64,000 nucleotides of DNA, from assembly GCA_016223165.1 (NCBI GenBank), contig JACRPO010000009.1:1302001-1366000 (forward strand), read 5' to 3'. The position numbers and the translations under genes were made by a program. The notes under the pieces are model-generated. The model did no database searches, had not been told where the DNA came from, and saw only the letters and a list, made by a program, of their open reading frames with translations. Shown here piece by piece: positions 1 to 7,948 of this stretch. The DNA comes from Burkholderiales bacterium (lineage in GTDB: Bacteria > Pseudomonadota > Gammaproteobacteria > Burkholderiales > Burkholderiaceae_C). Position 1 is the first letter of the stretch. The number at the start of each line of letters is the position of its first letter.

Positions 1-45
1 CGCGCCCACCGCGCCCATCGCGCCCATTGCGCCCACTGCGCTCGG
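1..45. repeat. Short tandem repeat, about 9-bp units
   Basis: The first 45 bases are five imperfect copies of a unit close to CGCGCCCAT, and the last copy is diverged. The stretch continues as C-rich, low-complexity DNA up to the comF start at 119. A minus-strand reading from about base 93 towards base 1 is open and would be Gly/Arg-rich. It could be the N-terminus of a divergent gene outside the window, but nothing in it is recognisable. Confidence 0.5.
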
Positions 46-118
46 CGCCCTCGCCGCCCCCAACGCCCTCACCGCCTCGCCGCATCGCGACCACCATCGC
101 GGGCAGTATATTGAGCCG

Positions 119-862
119 ATGCTCGCCGGCGCCCTCGCCCAGCTGCCCAGCCAGTGCGAGGTGTGCCACGCCTGGGACGCCGGCCTCGTGTGCCGTGCCT
201 GCCGCGAGCGGCATGCGCCGGCGCGCCCGCGCTGCCTGCGTTGCGGCCTCGCGCTCGGCGCGCCGGCGGCCACCTGCGGGGCCTGCCAGAGCGACCCGCC
301 GCCCTATCAGCGCACGGTCTGCGCGCTCGATTACGGCTTCCCCTGGGACCACCTGATCACGGCCTTCAAGTTCCAGCGGCGCGTCGAGCTCGCGGCGGCG
401 CTGGCGACGCTGCTCGACGAGGCCATCGAGCGCGAGGCCGGGCAGTCGCTCGAGCGGGGTGCCGTGCTCGTGCTGCCGCAACTCGTCGTGCCGGTGCCGC
501 TCGCGCCGGCGCGCCTCGCCGAGCGCGGCTTCAACCAGGCCTGGGAACTGGCCCGGCGCATCGCCCGGCGTCGCCGCCTGCGCGCCCGGCCCGACGCCTT
601 GCAGCGGGTGCTCGACACCCCCGCCCAGGCGACGCTCGCGAGCGCCGAGCGCAGGCGCAACCTGCGCAATGCCTTCGCGCCGGCCGTGTCGGCACGCACG
701 CGAAGTGCCGATCGGCTCGCCGGTGCCGACGTGGCCCTGGTCGACGATGTGATGACCACCGGCGCCACCGCGCGTGAGGCCGCCGCGGCCCTGCTGCGCG
801 ACGGTGCGCGTTCGGTGCAGCTGTGGGTGCTGGCGCGCACGCCGGCGCCCGCGGCGGCATGA
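119..862 (+). CDS. comF: ComF family phosphoribosyltransferase-like protein
   Basis: This is a 247-residue ComF-type protein. The N-terminal 60 residues hold four CxxC pairs (CEVC, CRAC, CLRC, CGAC) expected to bind zinc. The C-terminal half is a type I phosphoribosyltransferase fold with the PRPP-binding loop VALVDDVMTTGAT near residue 205. In naturally competent bacteria ComF helps import or process transforming DNA in the cytoplasm. Many non-competent proteobacteria keep it (GntX in E. coli), and its substrate is not firmly known. The length is typical. It ends 18 bases before trmL on the same strand, so the two are probably co-transcribed. The family call is secure; a role in competence here is inference. 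Confidence 0.9.
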   Translation: MLAGALAQLPSQCEVCHAWDAGLVCRACRERHAPARPRCLRCGLALGAPAATCGACQSDPPPYQRTVCALDYGFPWDHLITAFKFQRRVELAAALATLLDEAIEREAGQSLERGAVLVLPQLVVPVPLAPARLAERGFNQAWELARRIARRRRLRARPDALQRVLDTPAQATLASAERRRNLRNAFAPAVSARTRSADRLAGADVALVDDVMTTGATAREAAAALLRDGARSVQLWVLARTPAPAAA

Positions 863-880
863 AGCGCCGATCGACCCGGC

Positions 881-1351
881 ATGTTCCACATCGTTCTCGT
901 CGCGCCGGAGATCCCGCCCAACACCGGCAACGTCATCCGGCTGGCGGCGAATACGGGCTGCACGCTGCACCTGGTGGAGCCTCTCGGCTTCGCGATGGAA
1001 GACCGCTTGCTGCGGCGCGCCGGGCTCGACTATCACGAGTACGCGGCCGTGCGACGGCACGCTTCGTGGGCGGCGCTGCTCGCGGCCGAGTCGCCGCCGG
1101 GCGATCGCCTGTTCGCCTTCACGACGAGCGCCGAGATGCGCTTCGCCGACGCCCGCTTCGCCGCCGGTGACTGGTTGGTCTTCGGCAGCGAGACACGCGG
1201 CCTGCCGGCGCCCCTGCGCGAGAGCCTTGCGGCCGCGCAGCGCCTGCGGTTGCCCATGCGCCCCGGCCAGCGCAGCCTCAACCTGAGCAACGCGGTCGCG
1301 GTGGCGGTCTTCGAGGCCTGGCGACAGATCGGCTACGACGGCAGTTGCTGA
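881..1351 (+). CDS. trmL: tRNA (cytidine(34)-2'-O)-methyltransferase
   Basis: This is a 156-residue SPOUT-class RNA methyltransferase. It would transfer methyl from S-adenosylmethionine to the 2'-O of wobble C34/U34 in tRNA-Leu isoacceptors. The family motifs are in order: NTGNVIRLAANTG near residue 15, FGSETRGLP near residue 105 and LNLSNAVAVAVFEAWRQ near residue 130. The last two form the trefoil-knot cofactor pocket. The length matches E. coli TrmL (157 residues). It follows comF closely and converges on gpsA. Confidence 0.95.
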   Translation: MFHIVLVAPEIPPNTGNVIRLAANTGCTLHLVEPLGFAMEDRLLRRAGLDYHEYAAVRRHASWAALLAAESPPGDRLFAFTTSAEMRFADARFAAGDWLVFGSETRGLPAPLRESLAAAQRLRLPMRPGQRSLNLSNAVAVAVFEAWRQIGYDGSC

Positions 1352-1378
1352 CGCACGGCCGCCGCGTCGCGGCGCGGT

Positions 1379-1395
1379 GCCGCCCCGGGGGCGGC
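1379..1395. terminator. GC-rich hairpin between convergent trmL and gpsA
   Basis: GCCGCCCC and GGGGCGGC are perfect inverted repeats in the 58-bp gap between two convergent genes. The stem is strong on either strand. There is no T-tract after it, so it may act as a bidirectional transcript end or barrier and not as a classical intrinsic terminator. Confidence 0.35.
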
Positions 1396-1409
1396 GCTGC
1401 GGGAACGAT

Positions 1410-2423
1410 TCACTCCGAGCGGGCGTCGCGCGACATCAACCGGGCCAGCGCCTCGCGCACCGTCAGGCGCCCCTCGAGCAGGTCGGCGACGCAGGCGGTG
1501 ATCGGCATCTCCACGCCCAGCCGCTGCGCGCGCGCCAGCACCATCGGCGCGCTCGGCACGCCTTCGGCGACGTGGCCGAGCGCGGCGAGCGTCTCGGCCA
1601 GCGTGCACCCTGCGGCCAGCTGCATGCCGACGCGCCGGTTGCGCGAGAGGTCGCCGGTGGCCGTGAGCACGAGGTCGCCGAGCCCCGACAGGCCCATGAA
1701 GGTGGCCGGCTGCGCACCGAGCGCCACGCCCAGGCGCGTCATCTCCGCGAGGCCGCGCGTGATGAGGGCGGCGCGGGCGTTCAGGCCGAGCTGCATGCCG
1801 TCGAGCGCACCCACGGCGATGGCGAGCACGTTCTTCACCGCTCCGCCGACCTCGACGCCGACGATGTCGCTCGACGAGTAGACGCGCAAGGTCTCGCCGT
1901 GCAGCGCCTGCACCGCGGCCGCGGCGAGCGCGGCGTCGGCGCTCGCCGCCACCAGCGCCGTCGGCTGCCCGCGTGCCACCTCGAGCGCGAAGCTCGGGCC
2001 CGAGATCACGCCGCAGGCGAACGGGGAGGCGAACGGCACCGCGTTCGCGACCTGCCCTGCGACCTCCCTTGCGACTTCATGGCCGAGCGCGCCGGTGCCG
2101 GACTCGAAGCCCTTGCTCAGCCACAGCACGGGCCGGCCGTCGCCGGCCACGGCGGCCAGGCGCTCGCGCAGCGCCGCCATCGGCGTCGCCAGGATCGTGA
2201 GCCCGCCTTGGCCGTGCGCGAGCGCGGCGCGCTCGTCGGCGCTCACGTGCAGGGCGGGCGGCAGCGCCACCTCGGGCAGGTAGCGCGCGTTGCGGCGCTC
2301 GCGCTGCATCGCGGCGGCCTGCGCTGCATCACGCGCCCACAGCAGCACCTCGTGCTGCCGGGCTGCCGCGGCCATCGCGATGGCGGTGCCCCAGGCACCG
2401 GCGCCGATGATGGCGATCTTCAT
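1410..2423 (-). CDS. gpsA: Glycerol-3-phosphate dehydrogenase [NAD(P)+]
   Basis: This 337-residue cytoplasmic enzyme reduces dihydroxyacetone phosphate to sn-glycerol-3-phosphate for phospholipid synthesis. The N-terminal Rossmann motif IGAGAWGTAIA starts near residue 5. The substrate segment WLSKGFESGTG lies near residue 105. The catalytic lysine is in GAVKNVLAIAVGALDG near residue 190, and the C-terminal domain has GLSGLGDLVLTATG. It is the last gene of a minus-strand set with secB, grxC and a rhodanese, the same neighbourhood as E. coli yibN-grxC-secB-gpsA. The gap to secB is 109 bases. Confidence 0.97.
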   Translation of the reverse strand: MKIAIIGAGAWGTAIAMAAAARQHEVLLWARDAAQAAAMQRERRNARYLPEVALPPALHVSADERAALAHGQGGLTILATPMAALRERLAAVAGDGRPVLWLSKGFESGTGALGHEVAREVAGQVANAVPFASPFACGVISGPSFALEVARGQPTALVAASADAALAAAAVQALHGETLRVYSSSDIVGVEVGGAVKNVLAIAVGALDGMQLGLNARAALITRGLAEMTRLGVALGAQPATFMGLSGLGDLVLTATGDLSRNRRVGMQLAAGCTLAETLAALGHVAEGVPSAPMVLARAQRLGVEMPITACVADLLEGRLTVREALARLMSRDARSE

Positions 2424-2532
2424 CGTGGCCGCTCGTGGGCGCTCGTGGGCGCTGTGGGTGCTGTGGGGCCGCTCGTGGCCCGGACTGCGTTGCCGCGCGC
2501 CTCTTGCGCTGCACCCGCCCGGAGCCGCGGCG

Positions 2533-3015
2533 TCAGTTGGCGCCGGTGATGATGCGCGAGGCGCCCGAGCCGCCGTTGGCGGCCACCGCCTGCTGCTGCG
2601 CCTGCGCTTCGAACATGGCCTGGAAGTTCACTTCCGTGAGCACGATGGGCGGGAAGCCGGCGCGCGTGCAGACGTCGGAGACGATGGCGCGCAGGTACGG
2701 GTAGACCATCTGCGGGCAGACGACGCCGATGATGCCCTGCAGCTGGTCCTCGGGCACGTTGCGGATCTCGAAGATGCCGGCCTGCTTGGCCTCGACCAGG
2801 AAGAGCACCTTCTCGCCGACCTTCGTCGTCACGGTGGCGGTGACGGTGACCTCGTAGATGCCGTCGACCACCTGCTCGGCGCCCATCGCGAGGTTGATGT
2901 CGACCTGCGGCTGTGCCTGCTCGAGCAGGATCTGCGGTGAATTGGGCTGCTCCAGCGACAGGTCCTTCAGGTACATGCGCTGGATCTGGAATACGGGGTT
3001 CGCGTCGTCGGCCAT
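2533..3015 (-). CDS. secB: Protein-export chaperone SecB
   Basis: This is a 160-residue cytoplasmic chaperone that keeps preproteins unfolded and delivers them to SecA. The family pattern is clear: PVFQIQRMYLKDLSLEQPNSP at the N-terminus, VDINLAMGAEQVVDGIYEVTVTA, and VYPYLRAIVSDVCTRAGFPPI. The C-terminus is Ala/Gly-rich. The start at 3015 gives the usual length. In E. coli grxC and secB are also adjacent, so the arrangement is ancestral. Confidence 0.97.
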   Translation of the reverse strand: MADDANPVFQIQRMYLKDLSLEQPNSPQILLEQAQPQVDINLAMGAEQVVDGIYEVTVTATVTTKVGEKVLFLVEAKQAGIFEIRNVPEDQLQGIIGVVCPQMVYPYLRAIVSDVCTRAGFPPIVLTEVNFQAMFEAQAQQQAVAANGGSGASRIITGAN

Positions 3016-3124
3016 GGTGGGGGTCCGGTAGGGGGCTGGCAGGAAGCAGGCACTGGGCTCGGGCCCGCGGCCCGGCCGACGCGAAGCCGCGTGGGGCCAC
3101 GGCGCGCGTGGCCGGAACGGCGGA

Positions 3125-3388
3125 TTATCGGCCCGCGGCCAGCATCGGCATCAGGCCGCCGGCCTGGTCGAGCGCGATCAGCTCGTCGCAGCCGCCGACA
3201 TGCCGGCCGCCGATGAAGATCTGCGGCACCGTGCGCCGCCCGGTGAGGTGGACCATGTGCTCACGCTGCGAGGGGTCGAGGTCGACGCGGATCTCCTCGA
3301 TCTCGGCCACGCCGCGCTGCCTGAGCAGGGCCTTGGCACGCACGCAGTACGGGCAGACCTGCGTCGTGTACATCCTCACCGGATTCAT
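3125..3388 (-). CDS. grxC: Glutaredoxin 3
   Basis: This 87-residue monothiol-disulfide oxidoreductase has the dithiol active site C12-P-Y-C15, the substrate-binding TVPQIFIGG (cis-Pro) and the C-terminal GGCDEL. It reduces protein disulfides using glutathione. The frame is open to 3499, but the start at 3388 (MNPVRMYTTQ) matches the family. The upstream extension runs into a tandem DNA repeat and should not be counted as protein. It lies between secB and a rhodanese in the conserved order. Confidence 0.95.
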   Translation of the reverse strand: MNPVRMYTTQVCPYCVRAKALLRQRGVAEIEEIRVDLDPSQREHMVHLTGRRTVPQIFIGGRHVGGCDELIALDQAGGLMPMLAAGR

Positions 3389-3470
3389 GCGGTTGTCCTC
3401 GGGGCGCGCAGCGGGCGCGCGTTTGTCGGAATCGGAGCCCGGCACCCTGAAAGCGGCAACCATCGAGAGC

Positions 3471-3536
3471 GGTGCAATCAGGGTGCAATCAGGGTGCAAT
3501 CAGGGTGCAATCAGGGCGCAATCAAGGCGCCATCAG
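3471..3536. repeat. 11-bp tandem repeat, six copies, upstream of grxC
   Basis: Six head-to-tail copies of GGTGCAATCAG. The first four are perfect; the last two carry one to three substitutions. The array fills most of the gap between the end of the rhodanese gene (3600) and the grxC start (3388), about 80 bases upstream of grxC. It is AT-richer than its surroundings. It could be a replication-slippage minisatellite or repeated protein-binding sites. Confidence 0.85.
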
Positions 3537-3599
3537 AAGCGGCGCAATTCTCCGCGGGCCGCGCCGGGCCTGCTCGGCACCGGCGGCTATCACCCACGC

Positions 3600-4085
3600 T
3601 CAGGCCGACTTCTCCGTGGCCTTGTCCGCAGTCTTGTCCGCCGTCTTGTCCGAGGGCTTGCCGGTCGGCTTGCCCGCCTCGCTGCGCTCGATCGGCAGCT
3701 GCGCCTCGCGCCAGGCGGCGGTGCCGCCGCCCACGGCCACCGCACGCTCGTAGCCGGCCTTGCGAAGTGCGGCCGCAGCGCGCGCGGCGCGCGCGCCGGT
3801 CGGGCACATCACGAGCAGCGGCAGGGCCTTGTTCGAGGGCAGATCCTTGCTGCCCTCGATCTGCCCGAACGGCACGTTGCGCGCCCCGGCGGCGTGGCCG
3901 GCCGCGTATTCGTCGGGCTCGCCCACGTCGACGAGCACGCCCTTCTCGCGATTGATCAGGCGCACGGCCTCGCTCGTGGGCACCGAACCGCCGCCGCCAC
4001 CCTTGCGCACCATGGGCCATACCAGCATGCCGCCGGAGACGAATGCCACGAGGATGAGGATCCAGTTCTCGACGATGAATTTCAC
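3600..4085 (-). CDS. Membrane-anchored rhodanese-like protein (YibN type)
   Basis: This is a 161-residue protein. Residues 4-25 form one hydrophobic segment (VENWILILVAFVSGGMLVW), then a Gly/Pro linker and a single rhodanese domain. The active-site loop is CPTGARA with Cys94, so persulfide transfer is plausible. The C-terminus is a Lys/Thr/Asp-rich tail with repeated DKTADK units. E. coli YibN has the same layout and the same position upstream of grxC-secB-gpsA. The physiological sulfur acceptor is unknown. This is probably the first gene of the operon. Confidence 0.88.
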   Translation of the reverse strand: MKFIVENWILILVAFVSGGMLVWPMVRKGGGGGSVPTSEAVRLINREKGVLVDVGEPDEYAAGHAAGARNVPFGQIEGSKDLPSNKALPLLVMCPTGARAARAAAALRKAGYERAVAVGGGTAAWREAQLPIERSEAGKPTGKPSDKTADKTADKATEKSA

Positions 4086-4117
4086 GACGGGTGCTGCCGG
4101 TGCGGAAGGAAGCGCGA

Positions 4118-4123
4118 ATTATA
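4118..4123 (-). promoter_or_regulatory. Candidate -10 box for the rhodanese-grxC-secB-gpsA operon
   Basis: A perfect TATAAT on the minus strand lies 33 bases upstream of the rhodanese start in an otherwise GC-rich divergent gap (4086-4172). A GTGACA-like -35 is present but only 14 bases away, shorter than the usual 16-18. The box is convincing by position; the promoter as a whole is less so. Confidence 0.4.
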
Positions 4124-4172
4124 GTTTTCGGCTCGCCTGTCACGGCCCTTCAAGGCCCGCCGCGGCCCCACC

Positions 4173-4919
4173 ATGCACCAGCTCGTCCTCATCCGTCACG
4201 GCGAAAGCACGTGGAACCTCGAAAACCGCTTCACCGGCTGGACCGACGTGCCGCTCACGCCCACCGGCGTCGCGCAGGCCGTGCAGGCGGGCGAGTTGCT
4301 CAAGGCCGCCGGCTTCGAGTTCGACCTCGCGATCACGTCGGTGCTCAAGCGCGCCATCTGGACGCTGTGGCATTGCCTGGACGCGATGGACCGCACCTGG
4401 CTGCCGGTGCAGAACGACTGGCGCCTGAACGAGCGCCACTACGGCGCGCTGCAAGGCCTGAACAAGGCCGACATGGCGCGCCAGTACGGCGACGAGCAGG
4501 TGCTGGTCTGGCGGCGCAGCTACGACACGCCACCGCCGGCGCTGGACCCGGCCGACCCGCGCGGCCAGCGCGGCGACCTGCGCTACGCGAGCCTGCCGCC
4601 CGGTCAGGTGCCGCTCACCGAGTGCCTGAAGGACACCGTGGCGCGCGTGCTGCCCTGCTGGAACGAGCGCCTGGCGCCGGCCATCAGGAGCGGCCAGCGC
4701 CTCGTCATCGCCGCGCACGGCAACAGCATCCGCGCTCTCGTCAAGTACCTCGACGGCATCAGCGACGCCGACATCGTGGGCCTGAACATCCCCAACGGCA
4801 TCCCGCTCGTCTACGAGCTCGACGCCGCGCTGAAGCCGATCTCGCGCCGCTACCTCGGCGACCCCGAGGCCGTGGCGCGGGCCGCCGCGGCGGTGGCCGC
4901 GCAAGGCCGCAAAGGCTGA
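4173..4919 (+). CDS. gpmA: 2,3-bisphosphoglycerate-dependent phosphoglycerate mutase
   Basis: This 248-residue cytoplasmic glycolytic/gluconeogenic enzyme interconverts 3- and 2-phosphoglycerate. The phosphohistidine motif IRHGESTWN (His9) opens the protein. It is followed by FTGWTDVPLT, the ERHYGALQGLNK signature near residue 88, and the second histidine in VIAAHGNSIRALVKYL near residue 183. The length matches E. coli GpmA (250). It is transcribed away from the rhodanese operon. Confidence 0.97.
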   Translation: MHQLVLIRHGESTWNLENRFTGWTDVPLTPTGVAQAVQAGELLKAAGFEFDLAITSVLKRAIWTLWHCLDAMDRTWLPVQNDWRLNERHYGALQGLNKADMARQYGDEQVLVWRRSYDTPPPALDPADPRGQRGDLRYASLPPGQVPLTECLKDTVARVLPCWNERLAPAIRSGQRLVIAAHGNSIRALVKYLDGISDADIVGLNIPNGIPLVYELDAALKPISRRYLGDPEAVARAAAAVAAQGRKG

Positions 4920-4955
4920 CGCGCCCGCGGCAGGCCGGGCACCACGAAGCCGGCG

Positions 4956-6140
4956 CTACTTCAACAGCCCGTACACCGCCTCGGGGAGCACGCGCCCGAC
5001 CTTGGAGCGGTCTGCCAGCGGCCCGGCAATGGCCGTGTCGGCCTGGCCGGTGTCGCGGCGCGGCGCGCCGGGCACCGGCTTGCCCTGTGCGCTGAGCAGT
5101 ACCGCCACCTGCGGGGCGTTGCCCGCCGCGGTACGCATGACGACGACGGCGGTCTCGCCGTTCTTCAGCGTGACGAGATCACCCGGCGGGTACACGCCCA
5201 CCGTCTTGATGAGCGCGGCCGCGAGCGGGCCGCCGCCCTCTTCCTGGAAGAGCTGGCGTGCCGCCGCCTGCGGCGTCTGCGGCATGCGCAAGGCGCGCGG
5301 GCTGATCTTGGCCGTGTAGACGTCGGCGGCGCGCACGAGGCGCGCCACTTCGCCCGGCTCGGCGCCGCCCTTCGGGTAACCGCCCTGGGTGCGCTCATGG
5401 TGGTCGCGCACGGCCTGCAGCCAGGCCTCGTCGGCAACGCCGGCCGCGGCCAGGAGTTCGGCCGAGCGGTGCGGGTGCGCACGGATCTGGTCGAGCTGGG
5501 CCTTGCTCGGCGGCTCCTTCTGCTCGGCCATGCGCCCCTGCAGGTCGACGATGGCGGCGTTCATCGTCAGGGTCGCGAGCGCGGCGCCGCGCACCTGCGG
5601 CGCCGGCCAGCCGATCTGGCGCGCCGCCAGCAGCGTCACTGTCGCCGCGTGCAGCGCGTGCGTCAGCGCATAGAGGGCGTAGCGCTTGTCGTCCTGCCGC
5701 ACGGCGTGGAAGAGGGCGGCGTCGGGGTGCCGCTCGACCAGCTCGATGAATGCGTCGCCGAAGGCACCGATCTGCGCCGCCAGCCCGCCGCCCTCGACCT
5801 CGCTGCGAAGGTCGCCCTTGACGAGGGCGCGCAGCAGGCTGTCCAACGCCCAGACCTGCTGGTCGAAACGGTCGAACCAGGTCAGTTCGCGCGTCGAAGG
5901 CACACGCCCGCCGCCGACGGCGGCCGCGGCGGCGCGCTTGCTCCGCACTTCCTGCACCTCTTCGTATTCGACGCAGGCGCCGCGCTCGAGCAGCGCCTGC
6001 AGTTGGCGCACGTCGTGGATGCGCTGGCCCTGCGCCAGCAGCAGGCGGCCGAGCGAGTCGTGCACGCGGAAGGGCAGCGGCTGGCCCGGCGACATCAGGT
6101 CGGCCACCTCGGTGAGGGGCACGCGGGCCGGTGCGCTCAT
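4956..6140 (-). CDS. Degenerate HD-GYP domain protein
   Basis: This is a 394-residue cytoplasmic protein. Residues 1-60 (ADLMSPGQPLPFRVHDSLGRL) resemble the small N-terminal domain often paired with HD-GYP proteins. Residues ~150-310 align with an HD-GYP domain: LTHALHAATVTLLA, RAHPHRSAEL, DHHERTQGGYPKG and RAADVYTAKISPR. The HDIGK element that supplies metal ligands is missing; the equivalent stretch reads TLTMNAAIVDLQG. Cyclic di-GMP hydrolysis is therefore doubtful, and a binding or sensing role is possible. The C-terminus has a PGDLVTLKNGETAVV segment typical of HD-GYP proteins. It is the last gene of the long minus-strand chain, 4 bases after the Prs-like gene. Confidence 0.75.
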   Translation of the reverse strand: MSAPARVPLTEVADLMSPGQPLPFRVHDSLGRLLLAQGQRIHDVRQLQALLERGACVEYEEVQEVRSKRAAAAAVGGGRVPSTRELTWFDRFDQQVWALDSLLRALVKGDLRSEVEGGGLAAQIGAFGDAFIELVERHPDAALFHAVRQDDKRYALYALTHALHAATVTLLAARQIGWPAPQVRGAALATLTMNAAIVDLQGRMAEQKEPPSKAQLDQIRAHPHRSAELLAAAGVADEAWLQAVRDHHERTQGGYPKGGAEPGEVARLVRAADVYTAKISPRALRMPQTPQAAARQLFQEEGGGPLAAALIKTVGVYPPGDLVTLKNGETAVVVMRTAAGNAPQVAVLLSAQGKPVPGAPRRDTGQADTAIAGPLADRSKVGRVLPEAVYGLLK

Positions 6141-6144
6141 CCGC

Positions 6145-7071
6145 TCACCCCAAGACCCGCTCCAGCGCGCCGGCCAGCAGCGGCACCACGCTCACGGCGT
6201 TGCTGGCATGCGGCACACAGTCGCTGCTCCAGACCCGGCGCACGCCGGCGGCAGCGACGTGCGCAAAGGCGTCGCCGACGAAGAGCGCGTGCGTCACGGC
6301 CACGTCGACGCCCGCGGCGCCGGCGGCGAGGGCGGCCCGCGCCGCGGCGGCGAGCGTGCGGCCCGTGCTGGCCACGTCGTCGAGCACGACGACGGCGCGC
6401 CCGCGCACCGGTGCACCATGCAGCGAGACCGAGACATCGCGGTCGCCGCGCCGCTCTTTCAGGCACACCGCGTGGTCCAGCGCCGCCGCCTCGGCGGCGG
6501 CGCGCACCCAGCGGCCGGCCTCCTCGTCGGGCGCCAGCAGCAGCGCGCCCGGCACGCGGTCGGCGACGAACCGGCCGAGCATCGGCGCGGCGCTCAGCGA
6601 CATGCCACGCCGGCCCGGCAGCACCTCGTCGAGCGTGGCGACGCGGTGCAGGTGCGGGTCGACCGTGATCACGCTGTCGAAGGCCTGCGCCAGCAGGGCG
6701 CCGAGATGGCGCTGGCTCACCACCTCGCCGGGCGCGAAGGCCATGTCCTGCCGCATGTAGGCAAGGTAGGGGCAGATCAGCGTCAGACCGTCGGCGCCGA
6801 GCTCGCGCGCGCCGGCGGCGGCAAGCAGCAGCTCGGTCAGCTTGGCGTTGGGGTCCTGCAGGCCGCGCAGCAGCACCACCTCGGGCGGCAAGGCCGGCGG
6901 CAGCGTCAGGCGCGTCTCGCCGTCGGGGAAGGCATGCCGCCGCACGACGTCGAGTGGCCAGCCCAGCGCGTGCGCAAGCGCCCGGCCCATGGCACGCTCG
7001 TGCTCGTCGTCGAAGACGAGCAGCAGGCACCGTGCGCGGTCTCCGGGGCCTCCGGAGCGGGACCGATCCAT
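6145..7071 (-). CDS. Ribose-phosphate pyrophosphokinase (Prs) family protein
   Basis: The protein has 308 residues from the start at 7071 (MDRSRSGGPG), which lies 10 bases after the end of plsC. An in-frame start at 7116 would overlap plsC. The N-terminal half has HAFPDGETRLTLP and CPYLAYMRQD, matching the ATP and flexible-loop regions of PRPP synthetases. The C-terminal half has the PRPP loop VVVLDDVASTGRTL. The family would make PRPP from ribose-5-phosphate and ATP, feeding the upstream pyr genes. Sequence between the motifs differs from standard bacterial Prs, so this may be a second, divergent synthetase. Confidence 0.75.
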   Translation of the reverse strand: MDRSRSGGPGDRARCLLLVFDDEHERAMGRALAHALGWPLDVVRRHAFPDGETRLTLPPALPPEVVLLRGLQDPNAKLTELLLAAAGARELGADGLTLICPYLAYMRQDMAFAPGEVVSQRHLGALLAQAFDSVITVDPHLHRVATLDEVLPGRRGMSLSAAPMLGRFVADRVPGALLLAPDEEAGRWVRAAAEAAALDHAVCLKERRGDRDVSVSLHGAPVRGRAVVVLDDVASTGRTLAAAARAALAAGAAGVDVAVTHALFVGDAFAHVAAAGVRRVWSSDCVPHASNAVSVVPLLAGALERVLG

Positions 7072-7081
7072 GCGGCGGACT

Positions 7082-7948
7082 CTACACGCCGCGCTGCGCC
7101 CGCAGGGCCTCGGCAATGAGCTGGCGCAGGCGTTCGGCCAGCGCCCGGCGATCGGCGTGCAGTGTTCCCTGCGCCGTCAGCACCTGCACGCTGACGACCA
7201 TGCGGCGGGCGCGCGCCAGCGCCCACAGGCTCTGCACGAGCGTGATGTCGCCCGTGAAGTCGACGGCCGTGCTCACCGGCGCGTCGGCATCGGCATAGCG
7301 CAGCACCACCGGCTGCGCCGGCGTGCCGGTGCTGATGGCGGCCTGCAGCAGGTTGGCATGAAAGGGCAGCAGCTCGTGCCCGGTGCCCGTGGTGCCTTCG
7401 GGGAACACGGCCACCGTGTCGCCGTGCTGCAGCGCCTGCGCCATCTCGTGCACGACGCGCAGCGCGTCGCGGGCGCGCTCGCGCTGCAGGTACAGCGTGC
7501 GCGCGGCGTCGACGAGGCGGTTGACGAGCGGCCAGTGCCGCACCTCGGCCTTGCTGACGAAGCGCGCCTCGGGGCAGGCGGCGTGCACGGCCAGGATGTC
7601 CAGCCACGAGACATGGTTGGCCACCAGCAGCTTGGCGCCCGGACGGAAGGGCCCGCTCACCTCGAGCCGCATGCCGAACAGGCGGAACATCCTGCCCGCC
7701 CACCAGCGGATGCGCACCTGCCGCGCCGCCAGGTCGAGATGCGGGAAGACGAACAGCACCACCGCCAGCCCGTGCAGCCCGTGCATCGCGACGCGCGCCA
7801 GCCGCCAGGCGCCACGCAACGATGCCGCGAGCCCCGTGGGCGCCTGCGGAGCGGCCGTGGCGGCCCGGGCCGCAGGCGCTGTCGCGCCCTGGCGCGCTGC
7901 GGTCCCGGCCGGCGCGCCGCCCCCGCCCCCGCCCTCAGCGCGACTCAT
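7082..7948 (-). CDS. plsC: 1-acyl-sn-glycerol-3-phosphate acyltransferase
   Basis: This is a 288-residue protein. The acyltransferase signature NHVSWLDILA (HX4D catalytic pair) lies near residue 125, and VFPEGTTGTG forms the substrate pocket near residue 205. It would acylate lysophosphatidic acid to phosphatidic acid at the inner membrane. Membrane contact is suggested by LHGLAVVLFVFPHL near residue 65. The start at 7948 (MSRAEGG) overlaps the pyrX stop by 14 bases; longer in-frame extensions would lie entirely inside pyrX. The first 45 residues are Ala/Gly-rich and likely disordered. Confidence 0.88.
   Translation of the reverse strand: MSRAEGGGGGGAPAGTAARQGATAPAARAATAAPQAPTGLAASLRGAWRLARVAMHGLHGLAVVLFVFPHLDLAARQVRIRWWAGRMFRLFGMRLEVSGPFRPGAKLLVANHVSWLDILAVHAACPEARFVSKAEVRHWPLVNRLVDAARTLYLQRERARDALRVVHEMAQALQHGDTVAVFPEGTTGTGHELLPFHANLLQAAISTGTPAQPVVLRYADADAPVSTAVDFTGDITLVQSLWALARARRMVVSVQVLTAQGTLHADRRALAERLRQLIAEALRAQRGV

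Noticed and set aside
1..118. Possible N-terminus of a divergent minus-strand gene
   Set aside because: The frame is open but low-complexity Gly/Arg sequence with no recognisable motif; it cannot be supported from this window.
3471..3536. Considered as CRISPR repeats or origin iterons
   Set aside because: Units are 11 bp with no spacers, and no cas, rep, dnaA box cluster or partition gene is nearby.
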